From Flavobacteriales bacterium UBA952 (GTDB lineage: Bacteria; Bacteroidota; Bacteroidia; Flavobacteriales_D; Crocinitomicaceae): a DNA stretch of 64,000 nt. A program made the translations under genes and the position numbers. The notes beneath the pieces are model-generated. The model was not told the origin of the DNA. It did not search any database and saw only the letters and a program-made list of their open reading frames with translations. The stretch spans positions 23,699-87,698 of the forward strand of contig CAJJBU010000025.1 in the NCBI GenBank assembly GCA_905182495.1, written 5' to 3'. Shown piece after piece: positions 7,868-17,290 of the stretch. Each line of letters begins with the position of its first letter. The stretch's first letter is position 1.

Positions 7868-9513
7868 CGTCACCAAATTTTGAGAACATAGATTTATGGC
7901 TATTCGATTATATCGAAGGCAACCTGAGTACTTATCAAAAAGAGCTACTGGAAGGCTATTTACTCAACCATCCTGAGCTAGAGGTTGATCTAGATTCATG
8001 GAAAATGTCCACGCTCCCTCTTTCAGATAATTTTGTGAATGACATTCATATTAACAAGAAAAAAGAGAATAGATATGCCTATTACTTTACGACATTTTTA
8101 GGAGCCGCGATTATTTTATTAATCGGTCAAAGTGACCATTTACAGTTTACAATAAACGATACGGAAAGTAAAATCTACCAATCGAATAATAAACAAGACT
8201 TCACAGATAACGTAACACCTTTTACTATTATCGGTACCTCTACCCCATCTAAAAACAAGACCTCAAGCCCCCTAGAACATAAAGGAAACCATAACAATAT
8301 AATTCATCAAGATGTAATTCCAATATACATTGCAGTTGCGAACGAAGAAGTAACAGGAGAAAATAATATGACTTTTGCAGAAGGAACTCAACTTTTTGCG
8401 TCAGGCAATCATTTAATCTCTATTCAATTATCACCTATTAAATTACCATATCAGTCTACAGGACAACTTTCTTTTAAGAATTCAGAATTTATTGACTTAG
8501 CCTTTACAGATGAAAGAAAAATAAAAAAAGAACATTCGCTAAGTGGTTTCATGCTGAAAACAAAAGAAATATTTAATAAGCTTGATCGCGTATTATCGAA
8601 AAGCATAGCACTTAGCAACTATCGCGACCACTACTACATGATACCAGGGATTTCATCCTCTAATGCCCACCTTAGCTCTACAGGATCTGTTTCACAAACG
8701 AGGTTTTTTTCTACTTCTCGGGTACGGTGGTTGGAAAGTGAACAGCAAAAGCTATCACAAGAATTTACCATAGATGGTTATGCAAGATCCATAAAGTCAG
8801 GGATTGGTGCTCAAGTGAGCTATGATACATATGCTGGCGGTACAATAAAAGACTGGAATGCTGCTCTTACTTTTTCACCTAAAATTGCACTTTCAAGAAA
8901 TATATCCCTTGAACCCGTGGCTAAACTTAAAATCGGAAACAAAATTTTAAATGCAGAAAAGGTAAATAACAACAGCGTATCATTATTCAATAGCGCATCT
9001 CCCCAAATCTTTTCATTCGACACAACTCAAGAAATTGGTAGGAAATTATGGTATCGTGACTTAGATGCTGGAGCTACCTTGAATACTAAAGTGTTTTACG
9101 TGGGCTTTCAAGCTGAAAACATTCTTAATCATGTGGAAAATTTATACCAAAATGAACAAAACTCAAATTACAGAATCCCTACAACCTACTCGGTATTTGC
9201 TGGGACACAATACGTTTCCAGAAATGAAAAAATCAGCTTTCATCCGTATTTATATTTCAGATCAAGTGAAAAAATAAATTCTTATTATGCTGGGTTCTCA
9301 TTCGATCTAGACAAACTGTTTATTGGTGGTTCCTATGGTTCGGCTGAACAATACTCTGCTTCGATTGGATTATCATTGGATCAATTCGCAGTTCTCCTTC
9401 AATCAACAAGAGCTTATCAGCCAATATTAAATCAACAACTTTTCACACATCAACTCACCTTGCGATTCAATACTCCAATGAGCAAGAAAACTAGAAGATA
9501 TATAACATTATAA
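7864..9513 (+). CDS. Anti-sigma factor fused to a PorP/SprF-like outer-membrane domain
   Basis: A 549-residue trans-envelope protein. Residues 1 to about 70 (FENIDLWLFDYIEGNLS... and a conserved W near 46) have the acidic helical look of a cytoplasmic anti-sigma domain. One membrane helix spans about 72-88 (YYFTTFLGAAIILLIG). A low-complexity Ser/Thr/Asn-rich periplasmic linker runs to about 250. Residues from about 258 to the end align by eye with PorP/SprF, for example YYMIPGISSSN against IYLNPALAGSS, and YARSIKSGIGAQVSYDTYAGG against the YAKSISGGIG region of the protein encoded next door. Four-base overlap with the sigma gene and a three-base gap to porP suggest one operon. Confidence 0.85.
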   Translation: MTSPNFENIDLWLFDYIEGNLSTYQKELLEGYLLNHPELEVDLDSWKMSTLPLSDNFVNDIHINKKKENRYAYYFTTFLGAAIILLIGQSDHLQFTINDTESKIYQSNNKQDFTDNVTPFTIIGTSTPSKNKTSSPLEHKGNHNNIIHQDVIPIYIAVANEEVTGENNMTFAEGTQLFASGNHLISIQLSPIKLPYQSTGQLSFKNSEFIDLAFTDERKIKKEHSLSGFMLKTKEIFNKLDRVLSKSIALSNYRDHYYMIPGISSSNAHLSSTGSVSQTRFFSTSRVRWLESEQQKLSQEFTIDGYARSIKSGIGAQVSYDTYAGGTIKDWNAALTFSPKIALSRNISLEPVAKLKIGNKILNAEKVNNNSVSLFNSASPQIFSFDTTQEIGRKLWYRDLDAGATLNTKVFYVGFQAENILNHVENLYQNEQNSNYRIPTTYSVFAGTQYVSRNEKISFHPYLYFRSSEKINSYYAGFSFDLDKLFIGGSYGSAEQYSASIGLSLDQFAVLLQSTRAYQPILNQQLFTHQLTLRFNTPMSKKTRRYITL

Positions 9514-9516
9514 ATT

Positions 9517-10479
9517 ATGAAAAAACTCCTCATCCTTCTTATACTGACATTATCATCTACGGTTGCGAATGCCCAAGACCCCACATTCACGCAGTTTTTC
9601 TCAAACCCTATTTATCTGAACCCTGCCCTCGCTGGTTCTTCAGGCTGCCCTAGGTTTGCGATGAACTACAGAAATGAATGGCCACAGCTTACAGGAAATT
9701 ATGTTACCTATTCTGCGGCTTTTGATACGTATGCTAAAAGTATTTCTGGTGGGATTGGGATTTTAGCGATGCACGATCAACAAGGACAAGGTACAATATC
9801 GACTACTATGCTAGGCGCTATTTATTCATATAATTTAAAGGTAAATCGAAAATTCTCACTAATGTTTGGGGCAAGAGCAGCTTGGTTTCAAAAATATTTA
9901 GATTGGGACAAACTAACTTTTGGAGATATGATCGACCCGCGTAGAGGTTTCATCTACCAAACAGGTGATGTCCAGAGGGGTAATGGTAGAAGAGGATACT
10001 TTGATGCTTCTGCAGGTTTCGTAGGCTTCGGTAAGAATTTCTACTTCGGTGGCGCAGTACATCACCTTAACCAGCCTGATGAGTCTATGATTCTAGGAGA
10101 ATCTAAGCTACCGATGCGTTTTACGGCCCATGCTGGTGCTGATATAAAACTTGGGCAAAAAGGAAGGTATTCTAGTACAACTAGTATTATGCCTAATATC
10201 ATTTACCAATATCAAAATGGATTTCAGGAATTAAATATTGGTACCTATGTCAAATACGGGAACTTCACCGTTGGTGCTTGGTACAGAAACAGAGATGCAT
10301 TTATTCTTTGCTTTGGTATTACTACAGATAAATTTAAATTGGGATACAGCTATGATATTACCGTCTCCAAATTAGGAAATGGAATCTCTGGTGGATCTCA
10401 TGAAGTTTCTATGGGTTTCAATCTTAAATGTAGAAGAAAACCGAAAAACTTTAGAAAAATATCCTGCCCATCATTCTAA
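9517..10479 (+). CDS. PorP/SprF family outer-membrane protein
   Basis: A 320-residue exported barrel of the T9SS-associated PorP/SprF family. Members partner with secreted or surface proteins of gliding and type IX secretion. It has a signal peptide ending ANAQ at about residue 20, then the family start DPTFTQFFSNPIYLNPALAGSS, followed by repeated amphipathic strands (SLMFGARAAWFQKY, KNFYFGGAVHHLNQP). A final lysine/arginine-rich tail (KCRRKPKNFRK) follows the last strand. It is the last gene of the sigma/anti-sigma operon and overlaps the convergent carboxypeptidase gene by four bases. Its secreted partner is not adjacent. Confidence 0.93.
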   Translation: MKKLLILLILTLSSTVANAQDPTFTQFFSNPIYLNPALAGSSGCPRFAMNYRNEWPQLTGNYVTYSAAFDTYAKSISGGIGILAMHDQQGQGTISTTMLGAIYSYNLKVNRKFSLMFGARAAWFQKYLDWDKLTFGDMIDPRRGFIYQTGDVQRGNGRRGYFDASAGFVGFGKNFYFGGAVHHLNQPDESMILGESKLPMRFTAHAGADIKLGQKGRYSSTTSIMPNIIYQYQNGFQELNIGTYVKYGNFTVGAWYRNRDAFILCFGITTDKFKLGYSYDITVSKLGNGISGGSHEVSMGFNLKCRRKPKNFRKISCPSF

Positions 10480-12182
10480 TCTAAAAAGTAGACAGGCAAA
10501 ATATTAAGGCTTTGTTCAAAATACTTGCTACCCTTGTAGATGAAATAAAGTTGATCCCATTCAGAAGATCTGAAATTATGATCCTCTTTTAATTTCTTTT
10601 TGTACGCTTTTTCGAGATCAGGATTTTCATTTAAAATCTTTTCTATTTTATCTACAAAAACATAGCTAGAAAAATATTCCTTTTGCTGCAAATAACTATC
10701 AAAGAAATTCCAACTTAGGTAAGAGTCCTCCATTTCTGGCTGCAAAACGGAATGAATAAAAGCCGCCGCATCCTGATTTGCATTTATAACAACATCCCCT
10801 TTCTTTAGAACCACATCACGTTTACCTCGTTTTACTTTAACTTTTTTTAATTGAAAATGGCCTTCATAAGGTCTATTTGTAGACTCAAAATCAATCACTT
10901 CGAATACCCCAAGACTCATAAGTGTATCTCCTGAAATCTTATTCATTTTCACCTTGTTGACTTTGAGTCTTTTAATAACATCTTTTTCTTGGGCACACAC
11001 ATAATAATAATAAGGAACCTCAATGCTATCCTGAGCGACAAAGGAAGTATAATGAGGGATTAATCGGGAATATGGCGCAGTGGTGTCATACTTTAGTCTT
11101 TTAAGCCCCGTAATCTTATGCTTTGGAAACGAATGCTCATACCCCTTGAAAAGAATTGAATCCGCTTGAGAGGATGCCTTATAATTAAAGCCAATGGAAG
11201 ATGCATTTGAAACAAGATCTCTTGCTTTCGATCTTGCCGATTCAATAAGCGACTTATGTTGTCCGGTCCAAATTATTAATTCTTTCATAAAAGCCAATGT
11301 TGCCTCAACTCTTAATGGAAAAGGCTTGAGCATATGGGTTTCAACAGTAAAGCTCAAGGTCTGAAAAAGGGAAGTATAACCCATAGAATAGCGAGGCAAG
11401 TCATCAAAGGAAACAATCCCTTCATCAGGTGTTTTCCCCTTAAGGTCAACATAAGGATACAGATCAAAAGAATATTTTTCTTTTACTTTCAAAACTAATG
11501 TAGGCAATAGGCTTTCGGTTAGAATTTTATTTAAGCTCGGCGCAAGTCGTTCTTTTAAGGAAGAGATATAGGTCAATGTATATTGATAATCAGCCCCATT
11601 TGAAACATGATTATCAACAAAAACATCGGGATCCAAGCCGTGAAATATTCGAGAAAAAGTAAAAGCGTTTTTTGAATCCATTTTAATGAAGTCTCTATTC
11701 AAATCTAAATTTTGAGCGTTCCCACGAAACCCATATTCTTCTGGACCATTTTGATTTGCCCTACTATAGGACGACCTATTGATCATTCCACCGATATTAT
11801 AAGCTGGGATAAAAGCAACAAGCGGAAGCCCCTCTAAAACTTGCCTATTCTCAAGAACCTCATCCATCCACAATAGACAAGCATTAATGCCATCGGGCTC
11901 TCCCGGATGAATCCCATTATTGAATAAAATCGTGGTTCCTTTCCTTGCCTTTTTAAAAGTTTGAATAGAATCTTGGGCTCCATTTAGAATACATACATAA
12001 ATGGGTAATCCATAATCAGACTTCCCCATATTGTACAACTCAACTACCTTATTCTTAGAAGAAATCTCCTTGAGGTAAGTGATCAATTCTTGATAGCTAG
12101 GCGATGTATTTCCTTTCCATTTATCTTGCCCAAAAGAACAAAAAACAAAGAATGAAAAAAAGAAATAAAGAAGTGTTTTCAT
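10476..12182 (-). CDS. Exported M14 family zinc carboxypeptidase
   Basis: A 568-residue metallopeptidase with a hydrophobic signal peptide ending near CSFGQ. Zinc ligands are visible as HPGEPDG (HxxE, about residue 92) and VDNHVSNG (about 190). LNRDFIK supplies the substrate-binding arginine region typical of M14. The catalytic glutamate probably lies in the SFTVETHML segment near 280 (inference). The C-terminal ~250 residues are an extra domain of unknown role. It probably trims peptides outside the cytoplasm. It lies four bases before the polyesterase gene on the same strand, consistent with joint transcription. Confidence 0.86.
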   Translation of the reverse strand: MKTLLYFFFSFFVFCSFGQDKWKGNTSPSYQELITYLKEISSKNKVVELYNMGKSDYGLPIYVCILNGAQDSIQTFKKARKGTTILFNNGIHPGEPDGINACLLWMDEVLENRQVLEGLPLVAFIPAYNIGGMINRSSYSRANQNGPEEYGFRGNAQNLDLNRDFIKMDSKNAFTFSRIFHGLDPDVFVDNHVSNGADYQYTLTYISSLKERLAPSLNKILTESLLPTLVLKVKEKYSFDLYPYVDLKGKTPDEGIVSFDDLPRYSMGYTSLFQTLSFTVETHMLKPFPLRVEATLAFMKELIIWTGQHKSLIESARSKARDLVSNASSIGFNYKASSQADSILFKGYEHSFPKHKITGLKRLKYDTTAPYSRLIPHYTSFVAQDSIEVPYYYYVCAQEKDVIKRLKVNKVKMNKISGDTLMSLGVFEVIDFESTNRPYEGHFQLKKVKVKRGKRDVVLKKGDVVINANQDAAAFIHSVLQPEMEDSYLSWNFFDSYLQQKEYFSSYVFVDKIEKILNENPDLEKAYKKKLKEDHNFRSSEWDQLYFIYKGSKYFEQSLNILPVYFLD

Positions 12183-12185
12183 AGA

Positions 12186-13292
12186 CTATTTTAATTTTGA
12201 AAACCTGAATAATTCACCCTCTAAACTTAAGAGGTAACTACCAGAATCCAAATATTCTAACTCGATTTTATTAGAATTAGCGGGAAGTATTCCTTCCCTA
12301 ATTAATTGTCCGCTATCATTAAAAATAGAAAAACTGCGTTCTAGTCCGGATATGCTCGAAACCATAACATCGGATGCTGAAGGATTCGGAAACAATAATA
12401 GTGCATCAGAATGCCCCTCCTCTATTCCACTCAACTCGTCGCATTCAACATTGGTCTCATATGCGGATGAATTTGATGGATTTATTAATAGGAAATCACA
12501 GTAACAAGGTTCATTTAATAAATAGGTTTTTAACCAAGATAAAGCATAAACACCAGCTTCGCCATTGGCCATGTTCGGGCTATTTGCTGCACCGTGCCCC
12601 CCATTCGTTATTTCGAAATATAATTTATCCGTACCTGAAGGCGTTCCTTGATAATGCATAAATCCATATTCAGTAGGATTTGCAATATCATCATTCTGTC
12701 CTGTAAAAATGAGCACGGGCACATTATGAATTAAATCTGAGGATTGAAAACCATTTAGATCTAACCAAGGGCATAAGCCAATTACGGCTCTTAATGATGG
12801 GTCAATCGATGCCGCAAGTTGAGCTCCCCCTCCCCCCATTGACCAACCAGAAACAGCAAAACGATTGACATCAATACTGCCTTGCAATGGTGAATTTACT
12901 CTTGCGTTTTCCTCTTTGACCGTAACAATCGCATCTAGTAAGGCCGTCGCTCTTGCTGAAGGCCAATCCGCACAAGGATCATTAGTTCCTATAGTAATAG
13001 CAACAATGCCATGAGAAGCATAAAAGAAACCCCATTCCTGGATATTCGTTTCTTCTCCGCAATATCCCGGAACTATAGCAATGCCGGCATATGGAGGACT
13101 TGCATTCACAGGGTAGTAAATAGTAGCTCCGTCATAATCGGGCCCATTTCGAATACCGTCAACCCCCTCAACAAGTGTTGAAACGGAATAAGGACCAGGA
13201 TTGGTTATGGATTCAACCGTAACATCCTCACATTGAGAGTGTACGATAAAACTTGAAAAGAAAATAAGAAAGAACAAGAAATATCTATTCAT
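12186..13292 (-). CDS. Secreted cutinase/PETase-like polyesterase with T9SS sorting tail
   Basis: A 368-residue alpha/beta hydrolase. Signal peptide about 1-20. The catalytic domain matches the cutinase/PET-hydrolase family motif by motif: VPGY (about 74-77, oxyanion tyrosine), SHGIVAITIGTN (about 93-104), nucleophile elbow GWSMGGGG with Ser151, PW at 175-176 (the aromatic-clamp tryptophan position), QNDDIA with Asp201, and GGHGAAN with His233. A C-terminal cysteine pair (C263 or C265 with C284) resembles the family disulfide. From about 298, LLLFPNPSASDVMV to the end is a type A T9SS sorting domain, so it should be released or surface-bound through T9SS. Substrate range (PET, cutin, polyesters or plain esters) cannot be read from sequence. 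Confidence 0.88.
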   Translation of the reverse strand: MNRYFLFFLIFFSSFIVHSQCEDVTVESITNPGPYSVSTLVEGVDGIRNGPDYDGATIYYPVNASPPYAGIAIVPGYCGEETNIQEWGFFYASHGIVAITIGTNDPCADWPSARATALLDAIVTVKEENARVNSPLQGSIDVNRFAVSGWSMGGGGAQLAASIDPSLRAVIGLCPWLDLNGFQSSDLIHNVPVLIFTGQNDDIANPTEYGFMHYQGTPSGTDKLYFEITNGGHGAANSPNMANGEAGVYALSWLKTYLLNEPCYCDFLLINPSNSSAYETNVECDELSGIEEGHSDALLLFPNPSASDVMVSSISGLERSFSIFNDSGQLIREGILPANSNKIELEYLDSGSYLLSLEGELFRFSKLK

Positions 13293-13543
13293 CTGAACTA
13301 AAAATTAATGAAGCCCTAAAATACAGAATAATACATCAGAATTAATCCTTCGATTCGATATAAATAAGACGAAGCCTAAAGCACTCATCATATAAAGGCA
13401 TCATGAATGTATCAATGAAAGATCATTGTTAAGCCTTGTTTATGGTTGTTAATCCCAGTTTTAAATGACAAATGCGCTTCATCTCCAAAAACCTATTGCT
13501 AACACAATCGTATTTATTTTGATTTACACCGTTTTTCTATGCA

Positions 13544-13572
13544 ATTGGTAACTTATTTTGTTCGTAAATTTG
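13544..13572 (+). promoter_or_regulatory. Promoter of trmD (ATTG-N17-TAAATTTG)
   Basis: A -7 box TAAATTTG at 13565-13572 is preceded 17 bases upstream by ATTG at 13544-13547, close to the Bacteroidota -33/-7 layout. The trmD ATG follows the -7 box by only three bases, so the mRNA would be nearly leaderless if this promoter is the one used. The rest of the 283-base gap upstream holds no gene that I can see. Confidence 0.4.
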
Positions 13573-13575
13573 ATT

Positions 13576-14253
13576 ATGCGCATTGACATTCTAACCCTAC
13601 TTCCAGAATTACTTGATGGACCTTTCTCTGCTTCTATTTTGAAAAGGGCCCAAGACAAAGGACTTGTTGAAATAAAGATGCATAATATACGAGACTACTC
13701 AACAGACAAGCATAAAAATGTAGATGATTATCAATACGGCGGTGGCGCAGGAATGGTAATGAGTATTGAGCCCATTGTTGCCTTGATTGAAAAACTTCAA
13801 AAGGAAAGAACATACGATGAACTCATTTACATGACTCCCGATGGTAAAGTATTGGAGCAAAACGTGTGTAACGAATTGTCTTTAAAAAAGAATCTCATTA
13901 TCCTATGCGGACATTATAAAGGAATCGACGAGCGGATTAGGGAGCATTTGATCACAAAAGAAATATCAATAGGATCCTATGTGCTGTCCGGAGGAGAACT
14001 TGCTGCTGCCGTTTTAACGGATGCCCTAGTTCGGTTAATACCTGGTGTACTGAACAATGAAACCTCTGCACTTACGGATAGTTTTCAGGACAATCTCCTA
14101 TCCCCTCCTGTCTATACAAGACCTCCTGAATTTAGAGGTTGGAAAGTACCCGAAGTATTGCTATCAGGAAATTTCCCTGAGATAGAAAAATGGCGAGAGA
14201 AGAAAGCTTTTGAAAGAACAGTCCAGCGCAGACCCGATCTGCTTGATGAATAA
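13576..14253 (+). CDS. trmD: tRNA (guanine-37-N1)-methyltransferase TrmD
   Basis: SPOUT-class enzyme that methylates G37 of tRNAs to keep the reading frame. The 225 residues from the ATG at 13576 start with the family motif [22 protein letters not shown] and [12 protein letters not shown] mark the trefoil-knot SAM site, and [19 protein letters not shown] is the signature near the C-terminus. The tracked start at 13558 is a TTG upstream of the probable -7 box and was rejected. rplS, a frequent neighbour in other bacteria, lies 31 kb away. Confidence 0.96.
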   Translation: MRIDILTLLPELLDGPFSASILKRAQDKGLVEIKMHNIRDYSTDKHKNVDDYQYGGGAGMVMSIEPIVALIEKLQKERTYDELIYMTPDGKVLEQNVCNELSLKKNLIILCGHYKGIDERIREHLITKEISIGSYVLSGGELAAAVLTDALVRLIPGVLNNETSALTDSFQDNLLSPPVYTRPPEFRGWKVPEVLLSGNFPEIEKWREKKAFERTVQRRPDLLDE

Positions 14254-14300
14254 GATTGTATAATTGTCTGCAAGAACATGCCATCAACCTTGAATTTCAT

Positions 14301-14308
14301 TAAATTTG
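14301..14308 (+). promoter_or_regulatory. -7 box (TAAATTTG) of the aminotransferase gene
   Basis: TAAATTTG ends 18 bases before the ATG at 14327 and contains the TTG that the ORF track used as a start (14306). It therefore argues for the ATG as the true start. Confidence 0.5.
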
Positions 14309-14326
14309 CGCATAAATATATCATCT

Positions 14327-15520
14327 ATGATCCAATTATCTGATCGCTTACTTGCAATGGAGGAATCTGCTACCATTGCGATGTCTAGAAAAAGCCGTGA
14401 ACTAAAGACACAAGGAAAAGACGTCATTTCGTTATCATTAGGTGAGCCTGACTTTAATACGCCTCAATTTATAAAAGATGCGGCTAATGAAGCGATGAAT
14501 AATAATTTCACGAAATACATGCCTGTTCCTGGCTATGATGATTTAAGAGAAAGTATATCACAGAAGTTTAAACGTGACAATGGGTTAGACTACACTAAAG
14601 ACCAAATTGTTGTTTCAACTGGTGCTAAGCAGTCTATAGCAAATGTCGTACTTAGTTTAATCAACCCTGGGGACGAGGTGATCATTCCTGCTCCGTACTG
14701 GGTTTCGTACATAGAAATAGTAAAAGTCGCTGGAGGTATTCCTGTTATCGTTAATGCCGGAATTGAAAAAGACTTTAAAATTACGGGACCAGAATTGGCC
14801 AACGTAGTTACGCCTAAATCCAAATTAATGATCTTCTCAACGCCGTGCAACCCTACTGGAACGGTTTATAACAAAGAAGAATTAAGAGGTTTAGCAGACG
14901 CTATTGTAAAACATCCTTCCTTGATTGTTTTATGTGACGAGATCTATGAGCATATCAATTTTGAAGGAAAGCATGAAAGTCTTGCCCAATTTGAGGATGT
15001 ATATGAGCAAGTTGTGACCGTAAATGGAGTTTCGAAAGCATGGGCAATGACGGGATGGAGGCTAGGATATATTGGAGCGCCTCAAACCATTGCGGATGCC
15101 TGCAATAAGGTTCAAGGTCAATTCACATCAGGAACCTGTTCTATTACGCAAAAAGCAGCGATAGCAGCTATGGAAGCAAACCCCGTTGTTTTAAAAGATA
15201 TGATTAGTGCTTTTAAGAACAGAAGGACACTTGTACTTGAAGCTCTATCAAATATACCAGGTATTAAAACAAACAATCCAGGTGGTGCATTTTATGTATT
15301 CCCAGATTGTTCGGCTTATTTCGGCAAGAGCTATGGCTCGATACAGATCAATAATGCCAGTGATTTGTGTATGTATTTGTTGGAGGAAGCTTTAGTTGCA
15401 CTAGTCACTGGAGATGCTTTTGGTGATCCAAATTGTTTCAGAATCTCATATGCTGCTTCAGAGGAAACTCTTATCGAAGCTATGCGTAGAATAAAAGACG
15501 CTTTGTCAAAATTAAAATAA
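14327..15520 (+). CDS. Class I PLP aminotransferase, aspartate aminotransferase-like
   Basis: Fold-type I aminotransferase of 397 residues. It probably interconverts aspartate and glutamate with their ketoacids. Landmarks are SLGEPDFNTP at the N-terminus, STGAKQS (phosphate loop), CNPTGT (about 180), CDEIYEHI with the cofactor aspartate, NGVSKAWAMTGWRLGY with the PLP lysine (SK) and FRISYA near the end. These match subgroup I-beta/gamma AATs from bacteria. The exact amino donor is inferred. The next gene starts directly after the stop, suggesting co-transcription. Confidence 0.9.
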   Translation: MIQLSDRLLAMEESATIAMSRKSRELKTQGKDVISLSLGEPDFNTPQFIKDAANEAMNNNFTKYMPVPGYDDLRESISQKFKRDNGLDYTKDQIVVSTGAKQSIANVVLSLINPGDEVIIPAPYWVSYIEIVKVAGGIPVIVNAGIEKDFKITGPELANVVTPKSKLMIFSTPCNPTGTVYNKEELRGLADAIVKHPSLIVLCDEIYEHINFEGKHESLAQFEDVYEQVVTVNGVSKAWAMTGWRLGYIGAPQTIADACNKVQGQFTSGTCSITQKAAIAAMEANPVVLKDMISAFKNRRTLVLEALSNIPGIKTNNPGGAFYVFPDCSAYFGKSYGSIQINNASDLCMYLLEEALVALVTGDAFGDPNCFRISYAASEETLIEAMRRIKDALSKLK

Positions 15521-16504
15521 GTGAAGTATAACCAACTTTTTGAGAAATTTAAAGGAAAACGAGTCCTCGTGATTGGTGATGTTATGTTGGACTCATATAT
15601 TTTAGGAACAGTGACTAGGATAAGTCCGGAAGCACCAGTCCCTATTATTTCTCTTGAAAAAAAAGACAACAGAATTGGTGGCGCAGGAAATGTAGCTCTA
15701 AATCTGAAACACCTCGGTGCCTTTCCATTAATAGCCTCTGTAATTGGCAACGACGCTGAAGGACAATTATTAAAGACATTATTTGACAAACGAGAAATTT
15801 CAACTCAAGGACTCTTAATGAGTTCGGAACGAAAAACAACGGTTAAAACACGAGTTATTTCTTCAAAACAACAGCTTTTAAGAATCGACTCAGAAGATAC
15901 GCATCCCTTAACAGAAAATAACGAAAGCGCCTTCCTTGCGATAATAGAACAACTTCTCAGTAAGGATGTAGATGCGATAATTATAGAAGATTATGATAAA
16001 GGAGTCCTTAATCAGCAAAACATACAGCAAATTATTACTTTGTCCAATCAGCTGAATATTCCTGTCACAGCTGACCCTAAAAAGGAGAATTTCCATCACT
16101 ATAGCGGATTGACATTATTCAAGCCAAATTTAAAAGAACTTAAAGAGGGTTTAAATATAAAATTCAACTTTGAACAAGAAAAAGAAAACTTTGAATTAGG
16201 CGTAAAGCAGTTAAGAAATAAGATTCCTCATTCGATATCATTAGTCACCTTATCAGAGCATGGGGTTTTTATTTGCGATGAAAACGAATCTAAATATATC
16301 CTAGCACATAAAAGGGAAATCACGGATGTTTCTGGCGCGGGTGATACCGTCATTGCGGTTGCTACCTTATGCCTGTTAGCCAAAGCCTCCTTAAATGATA
16401 TAGCTATGATTTCTAATATCGCAGGAGGAATGGTTTGTGAAAAACCAGGAGTCGTCAGCATTACTTTTGACGCTCTGAAAAATGAGGTAAATGAACTACT
16501 TTAG
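15521..16504 (+). CDS. D-glycero-beta-D-manno-heptose-7-phosphate kinase (RfaE domain I)
   Basis: A 327-residue PfkB/ribokinase-family protein beginning with GTG immediately after the aminotransferase stop. [29 protein letters not shown] and [15 protein letters not shown] are the RfaE/HldE kinase signatures, and [15 protein letters not shown] carries the catalytic aspartate. It lacks the cytidylyltransferase half, so it corresponds to the single-domain HldA arrangement. It probably supplies heptose for LPS core or surface glycans. Substrate is inferred from family. Confidence 0.85.
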   Translation: MKYNQLFEKFKGKRVLVIGDVMLDSYILGTVTRISPEAPVPIISLEKKDNRIGGAGNVALNLKHLGAFPLIASVIGNDAEGQLLKTLFDKREISTQGLLMSSERKTTVKTRVISSKQQLLRIDSEDTHPLTENNESAFLAIIEQLLSKDVDAIIIEDYDKGVLNQQNIQQIITLSNQLNIPVTADPKKENFHHYSGLTLFKPNLKELKEGLNIKFNFEQEKENFELGVKQLRNKIPHSISLVTLSEHGVFICDENESKYILAHKREITDVSGAGDTVIAVATLCLLAKASLNDIAMISNIAGGMVCEKPGVVSITFDALKNEVNELL

Positions 16505-16524
16505 AATATAATTGTTTAGTCCCT

Positions 16525-17253
16525 ATGTCACACAAAACTGTTAAGCCATACAATAGCGAGAAATCTAAAAAAGAAGAAGTAGAACAAATGTTCGACAACA
16601 TCTCCGGTAGATATGATTTCTTAAACCACTTCTTATCTCTTGGTATAGACAAATTATGGAGAAAAAAAGGAGTGAAAGAGCTTAAATCTATACAGCCAAA
16701 AAAAATACTCGATATCGCAACCGGAACAGGAGATTTTGCCATAGCTAGTTTGAGTCTAAATCCAGAAGAAATCATTGGTATTGATATCTCAAATGGGATG
16801 CTGGAAGTCGGGAGGAAAAAGATGAAAAATAGACGACTAGATCATATCATTACTATGAAGCAAGCAGATTCAGAAGCCCTTCCCTTTGCTGATAATTATT
16901 TTGACGGTCTGACCGTAGGCTTCGGTGTCCGAAACTTCCAAAACCTAGAAAAAGGACTAAGTGAAATGCTCCGTGTTTTAAGACCTGGGGGTAAAGCAAT
17001 TATTTTGGAGTTTTCAAAGCCAAAAAAATTCCCGATCAAACAGGCTTTTAAATTCTATTCAAAATACGTAATACCGTTTCTTGGTAAAGGAATTTCCAAA
17101 GACAAGAAAGCCTATGCATATTTGCCGGAAAGTGTAGAGGCCTTTCCGGAGGGTCAGACTTTTGCGGATATATTGCGTAAACTAAACTACAATAATGTAA
17201 CTGCACTAACCGTGAGCGGTGGGATAGCCACCATTTATACCGGAATTAAATAA
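16525..17253 (+). CDS. ubiE: Demethylmenaquinone methyltransferase UbiE/MenG
   Basis: SAM-dependent C-methylation of demethylmenaquinone, the last step of menaquinone synthesis. The 242-residue protein has [21 protein letters not shown] at the N-terminus, SAM loop [12 protein letters not shown], and [25 protein letters not shown], all characteristic of the family. A Bacteroidota organism would be expected to use it for menaquinone only. Pairing with porT downstream recurs in Bacteroidota genomes (established knowledge). Confidence 0.95.
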   Translation: MSHKTVKPYNSEKSKKEEVEQMFDNISGRYDFLNHFLSLGIDKLWRKKGVKELKSIQPKKILDIATGTGDFAIASLSLNPEEIIGIDISNGMLEVGRKKMKNRRLDHIITMKQADSEALPFADNYFDGLTVGFGVRNFQNLEKGLSEMLRVLRPGGKAIILEFSKPKKFPIKQAFKFYSKYVIPFLGKGISKDKKAYAYLPESVEAFPEGQTFADILRKLNYNNVTALTVSGGIATIYTGIK

Positions 17254-17290
17254 ATCTGCAACATTGAGAGCTTCTTTTCGTTACCCTAAC

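Noticed and set aside
14306-14326. TTG start of the aminotransferase in the track
   Set aside because: The TTG lies within a TAAATTTG promoter box, so it is unlikely to be translated.
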